From positions 33,176,127 through 33,240,126 of the forward strand of contig CM067298.1 in assembly GCA_034231615.1 (NCBI GenBank): a stretch of 64,000 nt of DNA, read 5' to 3'. Below the pieces are notes generated by a model. That model saw only the letters and a program-made list of their open reading frames with translations, had not been told where the DNA came from and made no database searches. Source of the stretch: Meghimatium bilineatum. Its lineage: Eukaryota > Mollusca > Gastropoda > Stylommatophora > Philomycidae. This document shows positions 56,083 to 64,000 of this stretch, one piece after another; within the stretch, counting starts at the first letter, position 1; the number at the start of each line of letters is the position of its first letter. Made by a program: the position numbers and the translations under genes.

Positions 56083-56377
56083 AGTTCACTGATATTGACC
56101 TTGATGTATCACCTTGTACCTAAAAAACACTGGAAAAGTTTCATTGGAAAAACCTTATGACCACTAAACAGATAAATTCATTTCATGTTAAGAACCGACA
56201 CACGAGAGGAAAGGGTGGGAGATAAGCACGCGGAAAATTATTTTTTTTATTCAACACACCAACACAGAGAAAAATGGGGCGTTTCAGACACCCACCATAC
56301 ACACACACACACCACACACACATTTTAATTCTCTAACACATACTGGAAAATTTTCAGCGGAAAAATAACCCAGCGGG

Positions 56378-56492
56378 TGGGGTCCCACCCCACCACCCCC
56401 CCCCCCCCCCCCCCCCGTGATCCGCGCGCGCCCCCCACCAACGGTGGGGGGTACCGCTCGGGCCGGGGTGGGGTATCTCGCGCCGCCCCATC
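56378..56492 (-). repeat. GC-rich subterminal hairpins and poly-C tract (right arm)
   Basis: Mirror of the left GC-rich island, with a run of 21 C (56,396-56,416) where the left has 13 G. The difference is probably polymerase slippage or a sequencing limit. Confidence 0.85.
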
Positions 56493-56674
56493 CTACTGGC
56501 TGACAATCTGGTGTGTTGGTGTGTCAATACTTTCTTCTTTGAACCATCTAAATGGTGAGCAATGGTGAGCAATGGTGAGCAATGGTGAGCAGCTCACCAA
56601 TACTTTCCTCTTTGAGCCATCTAATGGTGAGCATTGGTGAGCACTACGCATCAAGTCATCCCTATATAACTACT

Positions 56675-56680
56675 CATGTA
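56675..56680. other. 6-bp target-site duplication CATGTA, right copy
   Basis: It directly follows the last base of the palindrome and is itself the first six bases of the 20-bp minisatellite unit. Confidence 0.9.
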
Positions 56681-57532
56681 CAGTCAGTATGTCACATGTA
56701 CAGTCAGTATGTCACATGTACAGTCAGTATGTCACATGTACAGTCAGTATGTCACATGTACAGTCAGTATGTCACATGTACAGTCTCTATGTCACATGTA
56801 CAGTCAGTATGCCACATGTACAGTCAGTATGTCACATGTACAGTCAGTATGTCACATGTACAGTCAGTATGTCACATGTACAGTCAGTATGTCACATGTA
56901 CAGTCAGTATGCCACATGTACAGTCAGTATGTCACATGTACAGTCAGTATGTCACATGTACAGTCAGTATATCACATGTACAATCTCTATGTCACATGTA
57001 CACTCAGTATGTCACATGTACAGGCTCTATGTCACATGTACACTCAGTATGTCACATGTACAGTCTCTATGTCACATGTACACTCAGTATGTCACATGTA
57101 CAGTCTCTATGTCACATTTACAGTCTCTATGTCACATGTACAGTCAGTATGTCACATGTACACTCAGTATGTCACATATACAGTCTCTATGTCACATGTA
57201 CAGTCTCTATGTCACATGTACAGTCTCTATGTCACATGTACAGTCAGTATATCACATTTACAGTCTATATGTCACATGTACAGTCTCTATGTCACATGTA
57301 CACTCAGTATGTCACATGTACAGTCTCTATGTCACATGTGCACTCAGTATGTCACATGTACAGTCTCTATGTCACATGTACACTCAGTATGTCACATGTA
57401 CAGTCTCTATGTCACATTTACAGTCTCTATGTCACATGTACAGTCAGTATGTCACATGTACACTCAGTATGTCACATGTACACTCAGTATGTCACATGTA
57501 CAGTCAGTATGTCACATGTACAGTCTCTATGT
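56675..57532. repeat. 20-bp minisatellite, about 43 units
   Basis: The unit is CATGTACAGTCAGTATGTCA. Variants are CAGTCTCTATG and CACTCAGTATG. The first third is almost uniform. The rest alternates variants in 40-bp dimers and contains a long duplication of about 115 bp (57,061-57,176 and 57,361-57,476), 300 bp apart. All three plus frames are open because three 20-bp units make 60 bp. None is a credible gene. Confidence 0.95.
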
Positions 57533-57539
57533 AAGCGGC

Positions 57540-57850
57540 AACAAAGTTAGCAAAAGAAAGAAGACTTCGCTCTCTACGCCGACTAGCGGCGCACATAGAT
57601 AAGACAAGACATGTACAGTCCACACATTTCTGGAAACATCTTCTACATTTATGAAATTGGTTTCTTTAGAAGCAAGAATAATTCCACGACAAGCTGTACT
57701 CACCAGAATTATTAATGAAAGTACATTGTTGACAAAACATCGTTTTCGTGGGATTTATTAAATGTTGAAGTGTTTTATGAACAGGGGATCCTAGCACATG
57801 GATATGTCATGTGTGCTAGGACGATAATCTGGCAGCTAATTATGCACAGT
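57540..57850. other. No gene recognised
   Basis: Spacer between the minisatellite and a LINE fragment. Nothing supportable is seen. Confidence 0.5.
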
Positions 57851-57854
57851 TGGT

Positions 57855-58125
57855 CATGTGACGTATTCCTTCCAGAACGTTGTCTTCCCAATGAACTCTC
57901 TGAACCTCTCTCTGTCTTGGGCGATGTGGCTTGCATTTTCTAGCGATGTATTCATGTTATCTTTAATGTCGTCAGTCCATCGTCTTCTTGGTCTGCCCTT
58001 TCTCCTCCACCCAGGTACTCTTCCCTCCATTATTTGTATTTCTAAAACAGTTGTGTCTCTTTATATGACCAAACAGGCGTAGTTTTCTTTTTGTTATTGT
58101 GTTTGGTAAATTGTGTTTAATAAAA
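57855..58125 (-). pseudogene. RTE-type LINE 3'-end fragment
   Basis: The minus strand carries RKLRLFGHIKRHNCFRN, a GGKSTWVEEKGQTKKTMD segment, and a frame-shifted tail near 57,900. It matches the tail of the plus-strand LINE at 720-912 closely at DNA level (the GGAGGGAAGAG segment). Confidence 0.75.
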
Positions 58126-58385
58126 TATGCACAGTTGCGCGACTTAACTTGTTCTTTTATTGAAAAGCACACTTTTATACATGCATTAAGTGCTGAGCAT
58201 GAGAGGAACAATTGAAAGAAAACTATCTGTTGGAACAACATAATATATCCATTACATAATCCAAATTGTGGACATTACAAACATCATTAGGAAACAGTTC
58301 AATAACTTGCTGTTCCACTGTCCACGTGCTACGACAAAACCTGCCTCCACCACTCTCAACCATTTACAACACACTCTAACTATAT

Positions 58386-58664
58386 TCTTCTTCTTCTTGG
58401 TTCGTTCTCAAACTCCTGCAGAGTAGCAGGATGTAGTCTGAAAAACGGAATGCGTTGTGTCATGGTTTACAGAATTGCTGCGATATCTGCGCCTTTCGGC
58501 ATGACACATCCGACTTCAGCATGGCTTTGGGTCACTGACCCTATATGGGATGGGACAGCCAACTCCATCCCATAACCTCCTTAGTCGCCTTTTACGACAT
58601 GCGTGGAAGGTAGACAGTGTTGCTATTCTTTACTCCCCTTTCGGGCCCCGGCAACACACGGGCG
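58386..58664 (-). mobile_element. SINE family A, complete insertion with 13-bp target duplication
   Basis: Full-length reverse-oriented copy with a (TTC)n tail at the left and the GGCCCCGGCAACACACGG head at the right. The exact duplication ACTCTAACTATAT lies at 58,373-58,385 and 58,665-58,677. By eye it is the least diverged of the copies. Confidence 0.92.
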
Positions 58665-58754
58665 ACTCTAACTATATCACAACTGAGGAAGATTTGTACT
58701 TCTGTTAGAAAGGCTGTAGACTGTCAAGAGCTACCTACTTACAGCCCGAAGGAC

Positions 58755-58885
58755 AACTTAATTATCATAATCATTATCACCACCACCACCGTCATTATTA
58801 ATTTCACCATCACCACTATCACCAACACAATCACCACCTGATAACCACCATCATATCATGGTAACCACCATTATTACCATCATGT
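58755..58885. repeat. Degenerate (ATC/ACC)n trinucleotide repeat
   Basis: A run of ATCATTATC, CACCACCACC and related triplets. Confidence 0.85.
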
Positions 58886-60025
58886 ACTGAAACCACTTGA
58901 ACAGTTCATATTAATAATATCTATTGTTTAGTGCAGTGTTAATGTACAATAACAAACACATCAATACTTTCTCTGTATCTGTACAACTGCATACAATACA
59001 AATATAACTTGCTGACATGAATCAGTTAGAAATATCGACTGCTATTAAAACTGATGGGGAAAAAAATCACAAGATAATTTTACATAGCCAAATCAAACAC
59101 CGTATAACAAATTCACCCTCTGCTGCCATTAAATAAATGTGGATCTAAAGCTGGACAGTTAAATACAAATTATTATGGCAGTCTCTGAGTGCATAATATC
59201 ATTCTCAACTTTCGTGAGTAGATCCATTTTCCAACCACGCAAAACTGAAATCTGGTCGCTATTGTCGTAGAAAACTGGCTAATGTAAAATCAATAGAGTG
59301 GAATAACGAAGTATGAGCTTGATGGAAATCGAAAAGTGATACTGACATTGTAGAAGAAATGTTTTGGATTTATGTTTACGCAGTGTTTAAACAAGTTGAT
59401 AACTGAATACATGAGCCGTTATGGTTGTGATGTGAGGGGGTTTCAGAAGAGGGAAAAAATAAAACGTGAGAGGTAATAGAGACAATAGAAAAACTATCAT
59501 ATACTGCACACGTTTGTGTGTTTTGGTTGGAATATAAATTAGCAGAGGATAGATCTGTTGTTTTGGGATTGATAAGTGTGTAAGAGAGAGGCAGAGAAAG
59601 AGATAAAGGGTGCGAGAAAGATATATATATACCGGTATATGAGTTTGAAAGAGGTAGCGGATTAGGATAATGTGCCGTCTCCTGTAAAGTAGGTGGTCAT
59701 TAGTATCCGCAAAAATTATATCAGCAGTAATGTGTATCAGCTATGTTACAACCATGAGAAGTCACTATGTCAAACTACATTTTATTTCCACTCTTTCCAC
59801 CCCTAGGACACGTTTTCTCTCTGTCCCCCTCAATTTTTCCCTGTTGTATTGCAAACGTCCTCATCTCATGAAGGTAATAAATATGAACTGTTTCTTGCTG
59901 ATATTCATTAAACAAATCACTTTAAAAAAAATATCAAACCTTGTCAATTCCTCTTCATGATTTTTTTCTTATTGATATCAAAACTTGTCAATACCTCATC
60001 ATGATTTTTTTCTAGAGTTAAGAAT
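58886..60025. other. No gene recognised
   Basis: AT-rich. No coding or transposon motif is supported. Confidence 0.5.
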
Positions 60026-60026
60026 G

Positions 60027-60029
<3 letters not shown>

Positions 60030-60062
<33 letters not shown>
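60030..60062. repeat. (TA)n microsatellite
   Basis: About 16 TA dinucleotides. Confidence 0.95.
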
Positions 60063-60066
<4 letters not shown>

Positions 60067-60419
60067 CATACCATTATGTATATATTATATGTAGAAGATC
60101 GAACAGCAGATTCACATTGCTGGTGATCGAAACCTCATCTCCTGAGAAGTGGAAGAGGCACAGACCTTGCCATGCACGTCCACAGTGGAGCGGTCTCCAG
60201 ATATGGAAGGTAGCTGCGATATAAACCAGAACTCTGGACGAGTAATCAGTCGCGGACCAAACCGGTCTTGTTGACTCTAGGAAGTGGCGGGATATCAGGC
60301 GGCGCTGTTATCTCCACTGAAATACCCCATATGTCTAGTAACGGACAACAACAATCGAGTGTGAGTGTCGCTATAAGTTAATAATCCTGTGCCAGGAGCG
60401 TGCCTGGGGGGGGGGGTTC

Positions 60420-61075
60420 TTTCCCCTCCTACAGTTGCCTTGCAGTCACCATCTGGGTATGGAAAGGCGACAAAAGAAAACGCTGACAAAAATAGGAGAA
60501 GGTCACTTCACAAACCTACGATGTCCTGTGTGCAATGCTAGGATACTCAAGAACATGGATAGGAATACCCCACAACTTCTCCACCAAAGACGGAACATGT
60601 CAACTGGAACAGGCGCGGGTAGCCAAATTTCGAAACTGGACATGGACGCACCATAAAGTTAATGATTATACTGAGATTCGCTAAATGAAATGGGATTTAT
60701 TATGTGGTTCATCGCCAGACAGAAGGAGCTCAGGACTCCAGCCTCGAATAGGTCCAACAAACGCTACTGATGATGACGGTGTGTACGGAGGCTGGGAATT
60801 TAGTAGAGTAGAGCAACCGGCAAAGTCAATCATGTTAAAAAAATTCTGCAGTGGAACAATGAGGGTGGAGTTAATAAAATATTAGAATAACAGGATTTCC
60901 TCCAAAGAGAAAAAAAATGATGTCCTGTGTATCCAAGAAACACATCTTAATGACAATAGCAGAATCTCCTTTAGATGCTTTGAATGCTTCAAACAGGACG
61001 GATTAGGCCACAAACAATGAATAATCACTATCGTTCGAAACAACATACTTGCTACAGAAATAGCACGGATGTTTA
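60420..61075 (+). pseudogene. LINE 5' region: leader and endonuclease start
   Basis: From about 60,835 the plus strand reads ILQWNNEGGVNKILE, a stop, then DVLCIQETHLNDNSRISFRC and ITIVRNNILATEI. This is the N-terminal part of an apurinic-type endonuclease domain of a Jockey-like LINE (the QETHL block is diagnostic). The segment 60,435-60,655 contains LRCPVCNARI and may belong to the element's leader or ORF1. It is the only piece from a LINE 5' end in the last 20 kb. It is interrupted by stops and ends at a tandem repeat. Confidence 0.7.
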
Positions 61076-61265
61076 TACATTAATGTTACAATATTTCATT
61101 CTTATAGAGACATCATGTTTATACATTATTGTTATTGTTATTTCATTCACATAGATACATCACAATTATACATTAATGTTACAATATTTCATTCACATAG
61201 ATACATAATAATTATACATTAATGTTACAATATTTCATTCACATAGAGACATCATGTTTATAAAT
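61075..61265. repeat. About 61-bp tandem repeat, 3-4 units
   Basis: Units contain ATTAATGTTACAATATTTCA, TTCACATAGA and GACATCATGTTTATACATTA with small indels. Confidence 0.9.
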
Positions 61266-61269
61266 TACT

Positions 61270-61885
61270 TATCTAATTTTCTATATAACTGTTGACGACA
61301 TGGTTATGTTTCTGTTTCAGAGATCAACGTCTCCCACAGACACAACAAGGAACATGTTGATGACAACCTGGTACGCAGACGTCCACTGTATGACTGAATA
61401 TGTGAGACAATGTCTGAACAAGAACTCACCCAGGGCTTGTTTATAGCTGGATCGAATATTAGCTTAGGACAAGCGCAAAATACGAAACGATTTCCTGGTA
61501 CCAGACCCCGGAGTGGCATTTTAATAAAGCTATCATTATTTGTACTACGTGTTTGGCCAGGTCGGTATGCGTACTTCACGTCTCACTAGGAGTTTCTGGT
61601 GAGAGAAAATTCATTTGCAATGGTTAAAGTTCTCAAGGAGCATATGTGTTTTGTCGATCAAGATCACAGTTATTGTAACACAGAAAGCCAAATCAATAAA
61701 TACTTGATACTAGGACCTACGCATGTGTTGACAGTATTATTGTTAAAACGGATGTGTTTATTCATTCAGTCTTCCATCGGTAGCATATCTATAGTACATT
61801 GATGAAGTTGGTAGCATATCTGTAGTATTGGTTAAGTTGATATCATATTTATAGTATTGGTGAAGTCAGTAGTATATCGTATTCA
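61270..61885. other. No gene recognised
   Basis: A GTTTCTGTTTCAG motif at about 61,308-61,320 resembles a splice acceptor. The following frame stops after about 25 codons and has no recognisable similarity. Confidence 0.4.
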
Positions 61886-61889
61886 GGAA

Positions 61890-62045
61890 ATAGCGATCAG
61901 CTCAGAATTTTTTAACTCTAGTGATTTTATAAACATATTTACGTCTAGTACGTAGCCATTGCTTTTCTGAAAGGTGCTGATGCACAATTGCCTGTGGTTG
62001 GAATTGAACCTGGCACATTGGCCGTCGGCGATTTATACTCTCCGC
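61890..62045 (-). repeat. SINE family C copy with tRNA-type head
   Basis: The minus strand contains CAGGTTCAATTCCAACC, an excellent pol III B box, and TCGTGGCGGAGAGTATAA upstream as an A-box-like segment. The body (TTTACGTCTAGTACGTAG) matches 30,478-30,625. Confidence 0.65.
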
Positions 62046-62368
62046 CACGAATAAGGGCAAAGTATTTTAACTTATACCTTGGTGGCTGTGAATCGTCGAA
62101 TCACAGTCTCTGTTATTTGTTATGGTAAATAGCTGTAATATAACCATATTTGACTAACGTCTGTGGTTGAACGAGAGTTCCTCGCCATAAGAGGTACAGT
62201 TTATTGTTTAAAAAAAAAAGTATTCATACTAATAATTTGATAGCACAAACGTGCCTTTTATCAGGTTCATGATGGGCCACAGACCATGAGACCAGATCAA
62301 CAAAAACAGGTTCAAGAGAAAGTTGAACCGGTTGATACTGCATGAGTACGATACTATGCTAAATAAAA

Positions 62369-63066
62369 ATGGATGCCATCAAATCCTACTTTAGCAAATT
62401 AATTCCTCACAGTAATATCTCAAATAAAGAAAGTGGAAAATGGAGGAGGGGAAGAAGCAGGGAAAGAGTAGGGAAGATTGGAATACCTCATCGTTCAGCA
62501 TCTACATCGCATGTTGATTTAGATTCTCGGGATTCAGACCTGGGAGCAATCAACGCGAGTTCATTAAGAATATTTTCTCCAACGATGGAGACGTACCGGA
62601 TACACCATAGGGCATCTGAACCCCAGTGTTCTACACATGAAAGCCAAGCGCTGTTGCAAAACAGACGAGATATCACACGGACACCACCTCCATCTAAACC
62701 ACCAAGAAAAGATTTGGTTTTCTCTGTTCAACTTGATACTGAGGGTTTGAATGATATTGGAGTGGAGATAGATTGTGTGCCAGCTTCTGCTAACAGTTCG
62801 CCCGATTCTAAACCTAGGGATGACGTCTTGAACTTTTCTGGTAATAAAGACACATTCGAAGAAATGAATGACATTTGTGTGACAGCAGGAAGTACAACAG
62901 TAGACAGATCCACTGCAAATCTTCATAAAGATCGAGGCCTAACCTTCAAGGTGGTTGCTTTGACTCAAGGCACGCGATGTAATATGGATGGAAGAGTGAA
63001 AATTAACGATGAAATTTTGGATATAAATGGAGATTCACTTCACAAGGAAACTCGTGAATCAGCCAG
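62369..63066 (+). CDS. PDZ-domain protein, first coding exon (partial gene)
   Basis: It probably encodes a scaffold protein that binds short C-terminal peptides at membranes or junctions. The ATG at 62,369 has a good context (A at -3, G at +4) and an in-frame TAA at 62,360-62,362. The frame runs 232 full codons and ends at a strong donor, CAG|GTAAGA (GT at 63,067), in phase 2. Residues 20-34 are basic and 105-114 are proline-rich (PPPSKPPRK). A PDZ fold starts about 114 (DLVFSVQLDTEGLNDIGVEI) and resumes at 191 (LTFKVVALTQGTRCNMDGRV, then INDEILDINGDSL). Between them is an unusual acidic and Ser-rich insert of about 55 residues. The rest of the PDZ domain must lie in downstream exons beyond the window. 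An upstream acceptor (CCTTTTATCAG, AG at 62,263-62,264) may start this exon. The specific family member is not recognised; polarity or junction scaffolds are candidates. Confidence 0.82.
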
Positions 63067-63255
63067 GTAAGAAATCATTGTATGTTTGTTGTGATCTCCA
63101 GAAATTGGGAGGAATACAGCTCTTGAATCCTTTTGTGCAATAGGAGATTTCACCAGAGCACTATTTCATACCAAGGAGGTCCAAACTTTCAGCAGTGTTC
63201 AATGCTTTAAGAAGTAGCCATCTACTTAGATGAGTAAATACATGATTGTCTAGAT

Positions 63256-63483
63256 CGGTGTTTGCCAACCTTTTATTTACCATGCCCCACCAAAGTCTTT
63301 CTAAAATTCTGATGCCCCCCTATGTAACATATACATATTTTGTATATTAAAAATTGAATTATTTCCTAAATGAGGCTCAATTTAAAATGAGGCTCAATTA
63401 CAACATGTTCGAATTGCCCCCCCCCCTGAACAATAAAATTGCCCCCCCCCTGTAGGGCGTGGGCCCCACGTTGGGAAACACTG
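63256..63483. mobile_element. hAT-like MITE, reverse copy of 31,817-32,031
   Basis: Ends CGGTGTTTGCCAAC and GTTGGGAAACACTG. Flanking 8-mers GTCTAGAT (63,248-63,255) and ATCTAGAT (63,484-63,491) match at 7 of 8. Two poly-C runs lie inside. Confidence 0.82.
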
Positions 63484-63589
63484 ATCTAGATGAAGTACTG
63501 TGAAAAGATGCGCGTATCTAGATGAGAAAATCCTATTATATATCATTATCATTAACTATAGATTTACAGCTGTATTGTCATTATCATCA

Positions 63590-63675
63590 ACATGGGACAT
63601 TCTTTCCATGAAACGTGGTCTCCTCATGAAATCTCTGAACACTCCGCGATTCTGGGCGAGCTGACCTATCGCAGC
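63590..63675 (-). pseudogene. RTE-type LINE extreme 3'-end fragment
   Basis: The minus strand reads IGQLAQNRGVFRDFMRRP and RFMERM, which matches the C-terminal tail also seen at 14,518-14,600. Only about 28 codons remain. Confidence 0.6.
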
Positions 63676-63686
63676 TACTAGCTATA

Positions 63687-63965
63687 CTCTGTTCTCTAAG
63701 AATGAAGTGGGTCAAAACACCCCCCCCCCCCCCATATTACTCCGTGACAACAAGTGATTTTTAAACAGCTGATGACATGTAAAAACAATATTATTTAAAA
63801 CATTTAAAAACAATTAACAACAATATTTAAACAACATTTAAAGGAGCATTTAAAAATGAAATTTAAAAACAATATTATTGGGCACTTAATAATCGATTCA
63901 TGCGTTCTGCGTCCAACAACCAATCAGAAGCACTGACCCACTTAATTCTTAGAGTGAACAGAGTA
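63687..63965. mobile_element. MITE with about 30-bp terminal inverted repeats
   Basis: CTCTGTTCTCTAAGAATGAA at the left is mirrored by TTAATTCTTAGAGTGAACAG at the right, each followed inward by GTGGGTCA/TGACCCAC. Both ends are flanked by TATA, a possible TA or TATA duplication. A poly-C run (about 63,719-63,733) lies just inside the left end. The superfamily is not certain. Confidence 0.65.
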
Positions 63966-64000
63966 TAGAGACATTTTTAAGCAATCTAATATATCACTGC

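Larger units (their letters stand above)
42196..56674. mobile_element. 14.5-kb palindromic, Polinton/Maverick-like non-autonomous element
   Basis: The whole element is one inverted repeat with arms of 7223 and 7231 bp around a 25-nt loop. It starts AGTAGTTATATAGGG, ends CCCTATATAACTACT, and is bounded by the 6-bp direct repeat CATGTA. Known: 6-bp duplications, long terminal inverted repeats, AG at the 5' end and lengths of roughly 15-20 kb characterise Polintons. Seen: no DNA polymerase B, integrase, protease, packaging ATPase or capsid frame. Each arm has only one zinc-finger gene and tandem repeats. Inferred: a non-autonomous element mobilised in trans, formed by duplicating one end of a larger parent. 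Alternatives are another long-TIR superfamily with 6-bp duplications, or an assembly fold-back. The exact target duplication and distinct flanks argue against the second. Confidence 0.8.
49444..56674 (-). repeat. Right arm of the palindrome
   Basis: This is the reverse complement of the left arm over its full length. It ends in CTACT at 56,674 directly before CATGTA. It contains mirrored copies of every left-arm module, the zinc-finger gene in plus orientation, and a C-run of 21. Confidence 0.95.
63067..64000 (+). other. Intron of the PDZ gene (inferred), containing repeats
   Basis: It starts at the splice donor GTAAGA and runs to the window end without a recognisable next exon. It contains a hAT-like MITE, a LINE tail fragment and an uncharacterised MITE. 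Confidence 0.6.

Noticed and set aside
42196..56674. The arms as LTRs of a retroelement
   Set aside because: They are inverted, not direct, repeats. There is no primer-binding site, polypurine tract, gag or pol.
42190..56680. The palindrome as a pure assembly or library fold-back artefact
   Set aside because: The edges coincide with an exact 6-bp direct repeat, both flanks are different unique sequences, and the axis has a distinct loop with mismatched stem. An artefact would not create a target duplication. Read-level proof is still needed.
56582..57602. Proteins of 281-322 residues in all three plus frames
   Set aside because: The 20-bp unit reads through in every frame. Three overlapping open frames in one minisatellite are a composition effect.

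Overview
The window looks like a repeat-dominated metazoan genome, most likely a mollusc and plausibly a cephalopod. This is an inference. It rests on the AT-rich background, spliced gene structure, many 3'-biased RTE-type and Jockey/I-type LINE remnants, short SINEs with (GAA)n tails, Tc1 and hAT-like debris, and many minisatellites. There is no bacterial-style operon content, and I see no rRNA gene, intact tRNA gene or CRISPR array.

Layout. 1-9 kb: decayed RTE-type LINE 3' ends, a hAT-like MITE, minisatellites, a foldback MITE and a Tc1 remnant. 9.3-12.4 kb: one Jockey/I-type LINE insertion bounded by a 13-bp target duplication, with its 5' half inverted (a twin-priming structure). 12.4-33 kb: more LINE ends, Tc1 remnants, two SINEs with 11-bp duplications, hAT-like and foldback MITEs, and tRNA-like SINE heads. 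33.3-36.0 kb: a 39-bp minisatellite of about 69 units that stays open as a 903-codon frame. 37-42 kb: a minisatellite that grew inside a SINE, a 30-bp array, a 5'-truncated LINE with a 12-bp target duplication, and other LINE/SINE pieces.

42.19-56.68 kb is the most unusual part: a 14.5-kb, almost perfect palindrome. It is bounded exactly by a 6-bp direct repeat (CATGTA), starts with AG and ends with CT, and has arms of about 7.2 kb. The arms differ by one seen substitution and one G-run length. They meet at a short imperfect stem around a 25-nt loop. Each arm carries one copy of a zinc-finger protein gene reading outward from the axis, plus three blocks of tandem repeats. The 6-bp duplication, terminal dinucleotides and size fit the Polinton/Maverick class, but no polymerase, integrase, protease, ATPase or capsid gene is visible. 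I read it as a non-autonomous, self-complementary derivative, perhaps made by snap-back replication. It sits at the edge of a 20-bp minisatellite (56.68-57.53 kb).

57.5-64 kb: further LINE fragments, a SINE with a 13-bp target duplication, MITEs, and the only convincing host gene piece. That is a coding exon (62,369-63,066, + strand) for the N-terminal part of a PDZ-domain protein, ending in a strong splice donor. The remaining open frames are short and mostly lie in repeats or on the strand opposite recognisable elements.
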